Source of the DNA: Flagellimonas onchidii
GTDB lineage: Bacteria > Bacteroidota > Bacteroidia > Flavobacteriales > Flavobacteriaceae
DNA: 64,000 nt
Assembly: GCF_004804315.1 (NCBI RefSeq)
Contig: NZ_SRXX01000002.1
Location: 186,001-250,000, forward strand
Direction: 5' to 3'
Below the pieces are notes generated by a model. That model did no database searches and had not been told where the DNA came from. It saw only the letters and a program-made list of their open reading frames with translations. The position numbers and the translations under genes are program-made. Shown one piece after another: positions 25,933-35,065 of the stretch; within the stretch, counting starts at the first letter, position 1; every line of letters starts with the position of its first letter.

Positions 25933-26688
25933 CTAGCTATTCATGGAAGATATTATGAACTCCTTAAAGTCTTTAGAAATTGGAATCAAATTATTGTTGA
26001 TCATAATATCCTTTGAGTTGATTGCATCAATATGGTCTACATTAACGATATAGGACTTATGTGCTCTATAAAACTTATGTTTTGGAAGTTTTTCCAAATA
26101 ATCCTTCAAAGGTGAGCGTACCAAAAACTTTTTATCCGCTGTGTTTACCTCTAAATAAACGTTGTCCGCTTTGATAAATTGAATATCCTCAAATTGAATT
26201 CTGTAATAAAGGTGCTGTTTTTTTACAAAAATAGAATCCTTAAGAACAGAATTGGAAGTGAAGGTATCTCCTTCGTTTCCAGTAATTTCCTTGCTCTTTT
26301 CCTTACGGGCGTAATTGAAATTGGATAAAGCAATCTCTATAGAGGTATAAAGGTCTTGCTGCTCAAACGGTTTTACCAGATAACCATCGGGTTTGACGGT
26401 CTTGGCATTTTCAACCGTCGCTCTATCGGAGTTCGATGTTACAAATATGAAAGGAATATTATAAGCATCCCGGATATGTTTTCCAAGATCAATTCCTGTT
26501 TTATCTGAAGCTAGGATAATATCGATAAGTACCAAATCAACATGATTGTTCTTCAGCACATCCACCGCTTGTTCGTAAACAATCACATTGTCAACAATCT
26601 CATACCCGATTTCCTCAAGCATTGATTGCATATCATCTGCAATGATTACATTATCCTCAACAATTAGAATTTTTATAGGGTGTTCCAA
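25933..26688 (-). CDS. LytTR-family response regulator
   Basis: 251 aa. The receiver domain (about 5-120) has the acidic pair E11-D12, the phosphoacceptor D56 (LVLIDIIL) and the VKPFEQ lysine. The LytTR DNA-binding domain follows (about 155-251, RAHKSYIVNVDHIDAI). The start is TTG at 26688: the receiver begins only six residues later and the first in-frame ATG lies at residue 20, inside the fold. It is probably controlled by the TPR-HisKA_2 kinase downstream. menA lies 32 nt upstream on the same strand, so it may be the last gene of the menA transcript. Confidence 0.9.
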   Translation of the reverse strand: MEHPIKILIVEDNVIIADDMQSMLEEIGYEIVDNVIVYEQAVDVLKNNHVDLVLIDIILASDKTGIDLGKHIRDAYNIPFIFVTSNSDRATVENAKTVKPDGYLVKPFEQQDLYTSIEIALSNFNYARKEKSKEITGNEGDTFTSNSVLKDSIFVKKQHLYYRIQFEDIQFIKADNVYLEVNTADKKFLVRSPLKDYLEKLPKHKFYRAHKSYIVNVDHIDAINSKDIMINNNLIPISKDFKEFIISSMNS

Positions 26689-26720
26689 GTCGATTAATGT
26701 TTAGTGGGTTATTATCAAAA

Positions 26721-27629
26721 TTACAAAAAAAACTTAACTGCCAAGAAGAATAGAACGGACAGCAAAAATGTACTTAAGGCCAACTTCTTAAGTTCGCCAT
26801 CAAGTTTTACAGGTTCTTTTGTTACCATAACTGTTTTAAGGTGGATAAAAATAGGTAGAAAAGCTAGCAGATAAAATGATTGGAGCAATTCCATTCTAGC
26901 CTGCCAAGCAAAGGCAAGCATGCAGAGAAAGGACAACGTTATCAGAAAGAAATGATACCTTTTTCCATTTTCAAATCCCATTTTGACGACCAAAGTGTTT
27001 TTTCCGTGTTTTTTGTCGGAAGCCACGTCCCGAAGGTTGTTTAGATTTAAGACTCCCACACACAAAAGTCCAATTGTAATAGCAGGTAAATAAGAAATTA
27101 AGGCAAGTGATTTAGTATACAAAAACATGCTACCTAAAACGCCAAGTAACCCAAAGAACAGAAATACAAACACATCTCCCAATCCTATATATCCGTATGG
27201 ATTATTTCCCATTGTATATCGGATGGCCGCCCAAATACTTAAAATGCCCAAAACCAAAAAGAGGGAAATCAATTTAAGATTCTCCAAACCAAAGGAACTG
27301 TAAATCAACAATATGGCCAATACCAAGCTAATAATTACACATACAACAATCCCCTTTTTTAAAGCAGCCTTGGAAAGCAAGCCACTTTGTAAGGCTCTAG
27401 CAGGTCCTATCCTATCCTCATTGTCTGTACCTTTAACACCATCACCATAATCATTGGCAAAATTGGAGGTTATCTGAAAAGCAGTAGTTGTAAGTAAGGC
27501 CAAGATAAAAATAGTACTGTCAAAAAAACCATCTTTAAGAGCCAAGGCCGTACCCACTATTATTCCTGAAAGTGATAGCGGTAATGTTCGAAGTCGTGCA
27601 GCTTGAATCCAAGCTCTAGTGTTCGTCAA
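26721..27629 (-). CDS. menA: 1,4-dihydroxy-2-naphthoate polyprenyltransferase
   Basis: 302 aa UbiA-superfamily membrane enzyme with about eight or nine membrane segments. The two aspartate-rich prenyl-diphosphate motifs are NFANDYGDGVKGTD (about residues 57-70) and NLRDVASDKKHGKNTL. It joins a polyprenyl chain to DHNA to give demethylmenaquinone. The start is TTG at 27629, two nucleotides after the stop of the previous gene; the N-terminus AWIQAARLRTLPLSLSGI is the normal MenA beginning, so an internal ATG would truncate it. It belongs to the dispersed men block of this window. Confidence 0.93.
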   Translation of the reverse strand: MTNTRAWIQAARLRTLPLSLSGIIVGTALALKDGFFDSTIFILALLTTTAFQITSNFANDYGDGVKGTDNEDRIGPARALQSGLLSKAALKKGIVVCVIISLVLAILLIYSSFGLENLKLISLFLVLGILSIWAAIRYTMGNNPYGYIGLGDVFVFLFFGLLGVLGSMFLYTKSLALISYLPAITIGLLCVGVLNLNNLRDVASDKKHGKNTLVVKMGFENGKRYHFFLITLSFLCMLAFAWQARMELLQSFYLLAFLPIFIHLKTVMVTKEPVKLDGELKKLALSTFLLSVLFFLAVKFFL

Positions 27630-27631
27630 AA

Positions 27632-28231
27632 TTAATAGGGATCTTCAATTTTTACTCTTTTCCCATCTTGATACGATGCAACAAAAGCATCTTTAAAGCC
27701 CATATTCACGAGTTGCTTTCTAAAAGTTTGAGCCTCATTAAGTGTTTCAAAATTTCCAAGCGAATAGGCATAAAAAGGATTAGTTTTTACAAACAAGGTA
27801 TTGGTCAATGCTTCTGAGGCGAGGGTAACATTATTATCTACAAATGATTTAACCTGTACAGAGTAGATTTTTTCCTTTTCCAAAAATGCCTTTGCCAGAT
27901 AGAATTCGCGAACCAGACTTAGTTCTTCATTTTGCGATTTTAAATTTTGAATTCTCATCTTAAAAGAATCTATACTGTCAATTGCCATCGAAAGTGTTTC
28001 TTGCTCCCTAAAGTTATTTGAAGTACGAAGCCCTGAAAAGAAAGACCAAATACCGAAAGTGGCAAAGAGAAAACACACCGTTACAATACTCAGGACATTT
28101 CGTTGAATCTTCAACTTTTTTAAATCCTTGTTTTTATACTTTATTTGGTCTAAAAGTCTTTCGTTGATTATCTGGGCCTTATCAATATCCTTGTGCAGGT
28201 CCAACAAATCACTTTCTTCTATAAAGGGCAT
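27632..28231 (-). CDS. membrane-anchored coiled-coil protein with SPOR-like C-terminus
   Basis: 199 aa. A cytoplasmic N-terminal helix (1-45), a membrane segment (about 46-66), a coiled coil (about 75-120) and a C-terminal domain of about 70 residues follow in order. In that last domain IYSVQVKSFVDNN, then FYAYSLGNFETLNEAQTFRKQL and GFKDAFVASYQDGKRV look like a SPOR fold, which binds denuded peptidoglycan glycan strands. It ends two nucleotides before menA. A cell-envelope or division-site role is plausible, but the SPOR match is by pattern only. Confidence 0.65.
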   Translation of the reverse strand: MPFIEESDLLDLHKDIDKAQIINERLLDQIKYKNKDLKKLKIQRNVLSIVTVCFLFATFGIWSFFSGLRTSNNFREQETLSMAIDSIDSFKMRIQNLKSQNEELSLVREFYLAKAFLEKEKIYSVQVKSFVDNNVTLASEALTNTLFVKTNPFYAYSLGNFETLNEAQTFRKQLVNMGFKDAFVASYQDGKRVKIEDPY

Positions 28232-28381
28232 ATGAGGCTAGTTTTGAATTCCTTACATTACGCTAAGCGCATAATTTTCAACAAGTTAATCTATACTATA
28301 CAAATGTAAAATTTTTGTGAATAGAAAAAAACCAAACAGTAGAAAATAAAATGTCCAGCAATTTCGGGTAAAACAATCTTA

Positions 28382-29221
28382 TTATCGTACCAACCGTATT
28401 CCATCCGAAGTAATGAGAACCTTTCTATCCTTATATAAAGTACCTATGGCTTTTTTGAACGATTTCTTACTTAAATGCAACGCGCTCTTTATTTCCTCTG
28501 GGGACGATTTATCATGAAGAGGTAAAAAACCATCATTTTTATGAAGTTCATCAAGAATCAATTGTGCTGTGGGCTCCAACATTTTTGCTCCGATGGGCTG
28601 CAATGAAACATCTATTTTGTTATCGTGCCTTACACTTTTAATATATCCCACCAGCCTTGTGCCAACAGAAATGGGTTTGAAAACGTCTGACTCAAATACC
28701 AATCCTTTATGTTTGTTATTGATAATGACCTCCCACCCCAAAGGTGTTCTTCTGCTAACTAAAATATCCACCTTATCGTTTAGTTTATAGTCCAAATCAC
28801 CATTTGTATTGGAAAGAAAACGATCAATTCTATTGGATCCCGTCAATCTAAAACTTTCTTCGTCCAAGTAGCAGTGAACGACATATTTTTTGCCTTCCTC
28901 CATTCTTTTGGTCTGTTCCCTAAAGGGTACCAACAAATGCTTTTCGAGTCCCCAGTCTACAAAAGCGCCAAAAGCACCAACTTCCACCACTTTTAAAAAG
29001 GCAAAATGATTTCGTATAACAAAGGGTTTTAAAGTGGTCGCTATAGGGCGCTCATTATTGTCCAAATAGCAGAAAACTTCTAAATCAGCATCTATCTGAA
29101 AATCATGGGGCACATACTTATTCGGTAATAATACCTCGGTCCCTTCATCATCACCTAAGAATAAACCCACGCTAGTACTTCGTAATATCTTAAGTGTATT
29201 GTAATTTCCCAATTCAATCAT
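28382..29221 (-). CDS. CvfB-like S1-domain RNA-binding protein
   Basis: 279 aa from the ATG at 29221. A GTG 14 codons upstream is rejected because it lies within the terminator of the preceding gene. S1-like beta-barrel repeats are seen (GAFGAFVDWGLEKHLLVPFREQ and TRLVGYIKSVRHDNKIDVSLQPIG), with a winged-helix-like end (LHLSKKSFKKAIGTLYKDRKVLI). CvfB-type proteins bind RNA and affect virulence or stress regulators in Firmicutes; the role in flavobacteria is not defined. It follows the DUF2853 gene on the same strand but has its own leader after a strong terminator. Confidence 0.85.
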   Translation of the reverse strand: MIELGNYNTLKILRSTSVGLFLGDDEGTEVLLPNKYVPHDFQIDADLEVFCYLDNNERPIATTLKPFVIRNHFAFLKVVEVGAFGAFVDWGLEKHLLVPFREQTKRMEEGKKYVVHCYLDEESFRLTGSNRIDRFLSNTNGDLDYKLNDKVDILVSRRTPLGWEVIINNKHKGLVFESDVFKPISVGTRLVGYIKSVRHDNKIDVSLQPIGAKMLEPTAQLILDELHKNDGFLPLHDKSSPEEIKSALHLSKKSFKKAIGTLYKDRKVLITSDGIRLVR

Positions 29222-29250
29222 AGCCGCAAAGGTAGATGGAAATTGTGGGT

Positions 29251-29275
29251 AAAAAAAAGCCACCTAAAGGTGGCT
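29251..29275 (-). terminator. terminator after the DUF2853 gene
   Basis: AGCCACC/GGTGGCT pair around a 4-nt loop, and eight T follow on the minus strand (read as A on the plus strand). It separates the DUF2853 gene from the CvfB-like gene and argues against the upstream GTG start of the latter. Confidence 0.85.
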
Positions 29276-29301
29276 CCAACTGTATTGTATACAGAGTTTT
29301 A

Positions 29302-29643
29302 TTAATTATAAACGGATTCTTTCCCAAAATGCTTGGCCAACCTATAATAGATCACTGCTCTATATTTATTCTTATCAGATTTTCCGTAGGTTTCAATTAC
29401 GCTGTGGATGGCATCCAAAAGTTGAGGGCTCTCTTCAAGTCCAAGTTTTCCTTTCAAAAAATTATTCTTAACCGTTTCAAGCTCTTTCTCGCTGGAACCT
29501 GACACTCTAGAAGAGTCTAAATTGTAAATAGATGGGCCTAATCCGATGGTTACCTTGGTCAATAAATCCATGTCAGGATTTTCACCAAATTTTTCTTTGA
29601 TATCGGCCGCGTATTTTTTAATCAACTCGTCTCTTTTGCTCAT
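29302..29643 (-). CDS. DUF2853 family protein
   Basis: 113 aa from the ATG at 29643 (MSKRDELIKKYAAD). The frame is open upstream, but that part overlaps the end of menD and reads unlike protein. The product is a small, highly charged helical protein with KVTIGLGPSIYNLDSSRVSG and AVIYYRLAKHFGKES, which I recognise as DUF2853. The function is unknown. It lies 40 nt after the menD stop and ends on a strong terminator, so it is the last gene of the menI-menF-menD transcript. Confidence 0.8.
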   Translation of the reverse strand: MSKRDELIKKYAADIKEKFGENPDMDLLTKVTIGLGPSIYNLDSSRVSGSSEKELETVKNNFLKGKLGLEESPQLLDAIHSVIETYGKSDKNKYRAVIYYRLAKHFGKESVYN

Positions 29644-29683
29644 TTTTGAATGTGTTTTTTTGATGTTATTATCTAGTTGCCTC

Positions 29684-31420
29684 CTAAGATATAAAATCGA
29701 AATAATCGAGCAAAACTTTATCATTTACTGACCTTGGGGTGCATATTTCCAATATAATCGGTTGCCCAGATGGCTCATAAAATTCCTTTAAACAACTTAT
29801 AAGCTGATTTTCATCCTGTGCTTTTATATATTGGAATTGGTGCATTCTAGCCAAATGTTCTGCGGTAAGTCTATGTTTGGTCTCAAAAAAGTTGGAAAAC
29901 TCTTCTGTCTCCTCTTTTCCGGGTAAAATTCTGAAAATTCCCCCTCCTGAATTATTAATTAAAATAATTCTGAAATCCGGTCGAGTATAGTTATTCCAAA
30001 GTGCATTGCTATCATAAAAAAAGCTCAGATCACCAGTAATCAACAATGTTGGTCTATCAAAAAAAATGGAAGCCCCCATCGCGGTAGAAGTACTTCCGTC
30101 TATACCGCTAGTTCCTCTATTGCAATACACTTCCAAAGATGCATTCATCGGAAACAATTGGGCATAACGTACGGTCGAACTATTCGCCAAATGCACTTGA
30201 TATCCCTCTCGTATGCTCCGCTGGACTCTGCTAAACACCTTGAAATCGGAAAATGGTATTTTGGATAAATATTCTTCTCTTTTCCTCTCATATTCTTTTC
30301 TCACACCATTCCAGTTTTCTTGATAGTCGCCATTAACTGTTTCACTATCAAGAATTTTACTGAAAAAAGTATCGGGCTCTATTTTGATATGGTCCGATAG
30401 GCAGAAAAAAGTATCGTAAGCTTTTTTATTGTCTATATGCCAATGGGTTTTAGGCTTATATTTTCGTAGAAAGGCTTTTATCTTTTTGGAAACAATCAAA
30501 CCTCCAAAAGTTACCAAAACATCAGGTTGAAGTTGATTGAACAATTCATCCCGTTTTTCTGATTTTTCAATCGGTGCCACTATACTATCAATACTCGGAA
30601 AAAAATCGGGATGATGAATATTGGAAGTTGTTTCGGTAAACACCAACACATTTTTGTCCGAAGCAAGTTTTTCCAAGTTTTCACTATTCACTGCTTCTGG
30701 GTAGTTCACACCCACCAAAACCATTTTTCGAGAACTACTGTTCCAAATCTTCTTGAGTTCATCCCAGTTTACCGCAACTTCTTCAGCCTTTTTGGTATAT
30801 GTAATTTCTTGAACTGAAACCGACGGTTCATCTACCATGTCATACAATGGTTCTTCAAACGGAATATTTATATGGACAGGTGCCCTTTGGTTGGCTAATA
30901 CACTCAACGCTTGGGCAATTTCCTTTTCGTTATAATTTTGAATTTTTCCTTGAGACTCATCCAGATACCTTGGGTCCAGTTCAGAAATTGCGCTTTGGGA
31001 ATGGGTTACATCCTGCTTTAAGTTAGCCTCATACCCAATGTGATTTTCAAAAATGTTCTCTTGACGTATGGTTTGACCATCCCCAACATCTATTTTATAT
31101 TTTGGTCTGTCCGCAGAGATTACTAGAAGCGGTATATCACTGTAAAATGCTTCGGCAACAGCTGGATAATAGTTCAAAAGTGCACTCCCCGACGTGCAAA
31201 CCACTACTACGGGTTCCCTCAATTGCTGGGCCATACCCATTGCAAAAAAACCTGCACATCGCTCGTCAACAATGCTATAACAATTAAAAAAAGGGTTTTT
31301 AGTGAAGCTCAAGGTCAGCGGTGCATTTCTCGAACCTGGTGAAATCACAATATTTTTAATTCCCTTGGATTTAAGATAAAGAACCAATGTTTGCGCTGAG
31401 GGAATATTGGAATACATCAT
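29684..31420 (-). CDS. menD: SEPHCHC synthase (MenD), ThDP-dependent
   Basis: 578 aa from the ATG at 31420 (a second ATG follows directly). Codons further upstream would overlap menF by over 50 nt and add a non-homologous tail. It shows the ThDP fold: VVVCTSGSALLNYYPAVAEA and PLLVISADRP near the N-terminus and the diphosphate-binding ITGDLSFFYDSNALWN with ILINNSGGGIFRILPG near the C-terminus. MenD condenses isochorismate with 2-oxoglutarate in the second committed step to menaquinone. It follows menF, which makes isochorismate. Confidence 0.94.
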   Translation of the reverse strand: MMYSNIPSAQTLVLYLKSKGIKNIVISPGSRNAPLTLSFTKNPFFNCYSIVDERCAGFFAMGMAQQLREPVVVVCTSGSALLNYYPAVAEAFYSDIPLLVISADRPKYKIDVGDGQTIRQENIFENHIGYEANLKQDVTHSQSAISELDPRYLDESQGKIQNYNEKEIAQALSVLANQRAPVHINIPFEEPLYDMVDEPSVSVQEITYTKKAEEVAVNWDELKKIWNSSSRKMVLVGVNYPEAVNSENLEKLASDKNVLVFTETTSNIHHPDFFPSIDSIVAPIEKSEKRDELFNQLQPDVLVTFGGLIVSKKIKAFLRKYKPKTHWHIDNKKAYDTFFCLSDHIKIEPDTFFSKILDSETVNGDYQENWNGVRKEYERKREEYLSKIPFSDFKVFSRVQRSIREGYQVHLANSSTVRYAQLFPMNASLEVYCNRGTSGIDGSTSTAMGASIFFDRPTLLITGDLSFFYDSNALWNNYTRPDFRIILINNSGGGIFRILPGKEETEEFSNFFETKHRLTAEHLARMHQFQYIKAQDENQLISCLKEFYEPSGQPIILEICTPRSVNDKVLLDYFDFIS

Positions 31421-31496
31421 GGAAAGCAAAAATACGTTCCAAAAATCTATTCGCCTAAAATCGACGAACAAAAGAATCGTGTAAAATTCTTTTTGG

Positions 31497-32558
31497 TTAA
31501 AGAATGCTGAGCATTGTTTTGCTTTTGTTCTGGGTTTCCACCCATTCACTTTGTGGGTCCGAGGCCATAGTTATTCCTCCACCTACAAAAATTGATGCTT
31601 TACCATCCCCTAACTCCATACATCTGAGGTTTACATAGAGTGCTATTTCCTGTTCCCCCCAAAGATTTAACTCGCCCAAATACCCCGTATAATACTTGCG
31701 CTGGTAATTTTCGTTTTTCAAAATAAAATCCTTGGCGCTTTCTGTTGGTATTCCGCATACCGCGGGGGTTGGGTGTAATGCCATGATGATTTCCCTTAAA
31801 TTTGATTCTTTAGACAGCTCTCCCGTAATTTCAGATTTCAAATGCCATAGACTACCTGCCATGACCGATTCTGCCTTACCTACCTCAAAGGATTTTAATT
31901 TTGAGTGCAATCGTCCCGCTATATGGTCTGAAACCATTTGTTGTTCTTCCATTTCTTTATCACCCCATAGAGGAAGCTGGTTGTCCACAACCTTTGTTGT
32001 AGCCGCCAAAGACATTGTTCGTAGATTATCATCTTTAACCTGTACCAAAGTTTCAGGAGTAGCCCCGCACCACATACCTACCTTAGGGTGATGGAACCAG
32101 TAACAAAAGGCATTTGGGTAGCTATTTAAAAGATTGCTGAATATTTTTTGGTGACTCGTGGAAACTTCCGTTTCTATTTTTCTAGAAAGCACCACCTTTT
32201 TGAGGTTTCCTTTTTTGATTTCAGTAATCCCTTTTTGCACTAAATCTTGGTGAGCATCCTTATCACTGGAAGTAACCTCTTTCTCAGAAATGCTTGTTTT
32301 TGGGGATTTTTCAAATTCTGAAAAAACAATTTTATCGGCTCTCAGTAAAATAGCATCATTCTGAGTGTCGAAAGGAGCAAAAACAAACCCCTTTTCATCA
32401 AAACCAAAAGTAAAATTTAAGGAACTATCGTTTTGAAACAATCCAGTTACTCGTTTTTCTCCAGGCTTTCGGTAAAGCACAAAAGGAAGTTCGTCTGTCA
32501 GATGCCCAATTACCTCCGTTGCGAGTACATCAAAGCTTTCAATTCTTGGGTAAGGCAA
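31497..32558 (-). CDS. menF: isochorismate synthase (MenF)
   Basis: 353 aa chorismate-binding enzyme. The catalytic C-terminal half carries KGNLKKVVLSRKIE, WCGATPETLVQV, the family block LHPTPAVCGIPTESAKDFI, and YTGYLGE followed by LRCMEL and IFVGGGITMASDPQSEW. These are typical of isochorismate and salicylate synthases; the menD neighbour fixes the first. The start is TTG at 32558, placing it 20 nt inside the end of the thioesterase gene and indicating translational coupling; no in-frame ATG lies near the family N-terminus. Confidence 0.93.
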   Translation of the reverse strand: MPYPRIESFDVLATEVIGHLTDELPFVLYRKPGEKRVTGLFQNDSSLNFTFGFDEKGFVFAPFDTQNDAILLRADKIVFSEFEKSPKTSISEKEVTSSDKDAHQDLVQKGITEIKKGNLKKVVLSRKIETEVSTSHQKIFSNLLNSYPNAFCYWFHHPKVGMWCGATPETLVQVKDDNLRTMSLAATTKVVDNQLPLWGDKEMEEQQMVSDHIAGRLHSKLKSFEVGKAESVMAGSLWHLKSEITGELSKESNLREIIMALHPTPAVCGIPTESAKDFILKNENYQRKYYTGYLGELNLWGEQEIALYVNLRCMELGDGKASIFVGGGITMASDPQSEWVETQNKSKTMLSIL

Positions 32559-32961
32559 TGGTGGTAAGTTTACAATTCGAAATCAAGTTGCCGGACTCGT
32601 TGGTTATTTTTATCTCCCAAAGTTGGGTGGTTCTGCCCTTGTGAAGTATAGTTGCTTTGGCAAATACATAGCCTTCTTTAACCCCTTTCACATGGTTTGC
32701 GGCTATTTCAATCCCACGGACATAGAATTTGTCAGTATCCAAAAAAATATGAGCTGCAGCACTTCCCACACTTTCCGCCAAGGCAACCGTTGCCCCTCCG
32801 TGCAAAACCCCATCCGGCTGGTGTACTTTTGGGGTCACAGGCATTCGGGCAATCAAAAAATCTGCTCCTGCATCGGTATACATAATATCCAAAGTTTCCA
32901 TCAAGGTATTTTTCGAAATGGAATTACAAACGGATAGTATTTTTTCCTTATCCATGTTCAT
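32539..32961 (-). CDS. hotdog-fold thioesterase, likely DHNA-CoA thioesterase (MenI-like)
   Basis: 140 aa from the ATG at 32961; an ATG two codons later is equally possible, while the open frame further upstream is dismissed. It is a PaaI/YdiI-type hotdog protein with the active-site stretch HQPDGVLHGGATVALAESVGSAA, whose Glu in ALAESVGS is the expected catalytic base. The pattern MPV...HQP.G.LHGGA..ALAE..GS is close to E. coli MenI (YdiI), which hydrolyses DHNA-CoA in menaquinone synthesis. It is the first gene of the menF-menD transcript, which supports that role. A generic acyl-CoA thioesterase remains possible. Confidence 0.82.
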   Translation of the reverse strand: MNMDKEKILSVCNSISKNTLMETLDIMYTDAGADFLIARMPVTPKVHQPDGVLHGGATVALAESVGSAAAHIFLDTDKFYVRGIEIAANHVKGVKEGYVFAKATILHKGRTTQLWEIKITNESGNLISNCKLTTIALPKN

Positions 32962-33030
32962 TTTTCTAATTTTCGTAAAATTACACAAAGCAATCGCAAT
33001 AACCACTTGCCTTGTTCCCAAACCAACATT

Positions 33031-33666
33031 ATGGAAAAAATTGTATCCTATTCCTCTAAAAATAGCTATCTGACTTTGAATGAGTTAACTGATAAAACCA
33101 ATTATATCTGGATTGTTTTTCATGGAATCGGTTATCTAAGCAAATATTTTATAAAGTATTTTGAAGGGTTGAATCCAAACGAGAATTATATCATTGCCCC
33201 TCAGGCTCCATCCAAATATTATTTAAAAAATGAATATAAATATGTTGGAGCGAGTTGGTTGACCAAAGAAAATACCTCTCTAGAAACTGAAAACGTATTG
33301 AATTACTTAGATGCTGTTCTTGAAGCTGAAAATGTTCCGAGCGAATGCAAATTGATTTTGTTCGGCTTTTCACAAGGTGTTTCAATTGCCACAAGATGGA
33401 TGGTGAAAAGAAAGCTCGACTGCCATATGTTAACTCTTTATGCTGGAGGGATTCCTAACGAATTAACCCAAGAAGATTTTGATTTTATCGATTGGAACAC
33501 CACTCAAGTCAAGGTGATCTATGGTGAATCGGATTCATTTTTACAAGGTGAAAGATTAACGAAGGAGAAGGATAAATTACAGCTTCTATTCAATGACAAT
33601 GTTGATATATCCTCTTTCGAAGGTGGTCATGAGATAAAACCTGAAATAATAAACAGTTTAGTTTGA
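33031..33666 (+). CDS. alpha/beta-hydrolase, carboxylesterase/phospholipase-like
   Basis: 211 aa from the ATG at 33031; a TTG eight codons upstream is less likely because it would cut into the short divergent promoter region. The oxyanion HG is in WIVFHGIG (about residues 27-34), the nucleophile elbow GFSQG has S114, the acid is D168 (YGESDSF) and the base H200 (EGGHEI). It belongs to the small cytosolic esterase group (YpfH/Estb-like). It is divergent from the menI-like gene with about 70 nt between starts, and a VOC gene follows after 5 nt, so they probably form a two-gene operon. Substrate unknown. Confidence 0.85.
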   Translation: MEKIVSYSSKNSYLTLNELTDKTNYIWIVFHGIGYLSKYFIKYFEGLNPNENYIIAPQAPSKYYLKNEYKYVGASWLTKENTSLETENVLNYLDAVLEAENVPSECKLILFGFSQGVSIATRWMVKRKLDCHMLTLYAGGIPNELTQEDFDFIDWNTTQVKVIYGESDSFLQGERLTKEKDKLQLLFNDNVDISSFEGGHEIKPEIINSLV

Positions 33667-33671
33667 AGAAG

Positions 33672-34067
33672 ATGAAAAATAGTGAAAGAAAGGTCATTCA
33701 TGTAACCCTGGTGGTTCGAGATTATGATGAAGCTATTGCCTTTTATACTCAAAAACTTGGATTCCGACTCGTAGCGGATATTGATTTGGGCGGAGGAAAA
33801 AGATGGGTTCTTGTTTCGCCCAACGAATCAGGTTGCAATATTTTATTAGGTAAGGCTAAAAATCAGAAAGAAAAAGAAGCCATTGGAAATCAAACAGGTG
33901 GAAGGGTGTTTCTTTTTTTACATACCACGGATTTCTGGGAGGACTATACCTCCATGAAAGCCAATGGGATTAGTTTTAAGGAAGAACCGCGTGAAGAAGA
34001 ATACGGTACAGTGGTAGTTTTTGAGGACCTTTACGGAAACTTATGGGACTTACTTCAGCTGAATTAA
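33672..34067 (+). CDS. VOC-family (glyoxalase/bleomycin-resistance) protein
   Basis: 131 aa from the ATG at 33672; a TTG at 33663 would overlap the esterase stop. It has a single VOC module pair: VIHVTLVVRDYDEAIAFYTQKLGFRLVAD at the N-terminus and VVFEDLYGNLWDLLQ at the C-terminus. These metal-binding folds include glyoxalase I, dioxygenases and antibiotic-binding proteins; this sequence does not decide between them. It ends three nucleotides before the stop of the opposing gene. Confidence 0.85.
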   Translation: MKNSERKVIHVTLVVRDYDEAIAFYTQKLGFRLVADIDLGGGKRWVLVSPNESGCNILLGKAKNQKEKEAIGNQTGGRVFLFLHTTDFWEDYTSMKANGISFKEEPREEEYGTVVVFEDLYGNLWDLLQLN

Positions 34068-34070
34068 CCC

Positions 34071-34994
34071 CTATTCATTGGGCTCGTTTGGCAATGGTTC
34101 ATCTGGGTAATACGTAATTCTGCGTGTAACGTAGCTGTTATCAGGTGTAACTATCTTCTTTATCCAGTTCTTTGCTGGGTTACTATCAAATTGAAATATG
34201 TATTCTTTAACAGATTCGGCATTTTCCGATTTGGTGACCACTCTATCAAGCATACCTTCAGAATCATAGAAATTCAGTTTCTTTTCCTCCGATACAAATC
34301 CTTTTTTTGTAAAATCATAACCGAATGTCTCTCTTGAGATAAGCTTTCCGTCTGAATCAAAAACCTCTTCAAAAGCAATATTGGGCTCGCCATCGACATA
34401 TTCTTTGGTTAAAATTGCCTTGTGAATACCTTTCGGGGTCTGTCTATCGGAAGTACGAATGGATTTTTGCATTATTTCATTCAACCAAAAGTTAACCGTA
34501 TTTTCATCTTTATAGGCGGCATATTCCAAAATCATCTCGTCAACTCCCTCTTCATTTGAAGTAGTTATTTTGGTCAATCGGTCTTCTTCATCAAATTCAT
34601 ATTCCTGCAATTCTAGAAATTCCTTATCATAAGAGATTATTTTTTCTGAAACTCTTTTCGTTGGTAAGGAATCTATTACGTAAAAATTGACCATCGAAGT
34701 TGCGGCATCCAATACATTACCTTTATAACTTTCCATGCGTTTCTCAAGTAATTCACCACCTTCATATCTGTAGTATGTAATGTCTTGGTCTGTATCATTA
34801 TACTGGGTCACCGTCTTGGTCAACAATCCTGTTTCAGCAAACTCAAAAAGTTCACGGCCATAGTCCGTTATCACCAAACACGACTGTACCTTTCCATTAA
34901 GGTCAAAATCTTGTACTTTGAATATTTGAACCTCTTGGGAAACCAAGTTCAAAGTTGTTAAAAGAAAAAAAAGTAGTGTGTAGTTTTTTAGCAT
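34071..34994 (-). CDS. secreted protein of unknown function
   Basis: 307 aa with a signal peptide (about residues 1-19, MLKNYTLLFFLLTTLNLVSQ). The mature protein is beta-rich and contains recurring short phrases of aromatic strands (ITYYRYEGGELLEKR, LQEYEFDEEDRLTKI, KLNFYDSEGMLDRVV), resembling the irregular YD/RHS-like strand repeats of many Bacteroidota surface proteins. It ends with a Pro/Asn/Glu-rich tail. There are no catalytic motifs and no sorting domain. It is a single gene between the VOC gene and the hydroxyproline pair. Confidence 0.65.
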   Translation of the reverse strand: MLKNYTLLFFLLTTLNLVSQEVQIFKVQDFDLNGKVQSCLVITDYGRELFEFAETGLLTKTVTQYNDTDQDITYYRYEGGELLEKRMESYKGNVLDAATSMVNFYVIDSLPTKRVSEKIISYDKEFLELQEYEFDEEDRLTKITTSNEEGVDEMILEYAAYKDENTVNFWLNEIMQKSIRTSDRQTPKGIHKAILTKEYVDGEPNIAFEEVFDSDGKLISRETFGYDFTKKGFVSEEKKLNFYDSEGMLDRVVTKSENAESVKEYIFQFDSNPAKNWIKKIVTPDNSYVTRRITYYPDEPLPNEPNE

Positions 34995-35065
34995 AAGGTA
35001 AAGTTACTTCTTAATCATGCAAAAATGAAAATATTCTAGTTTACACTTGCATAAAATATGCCAAC

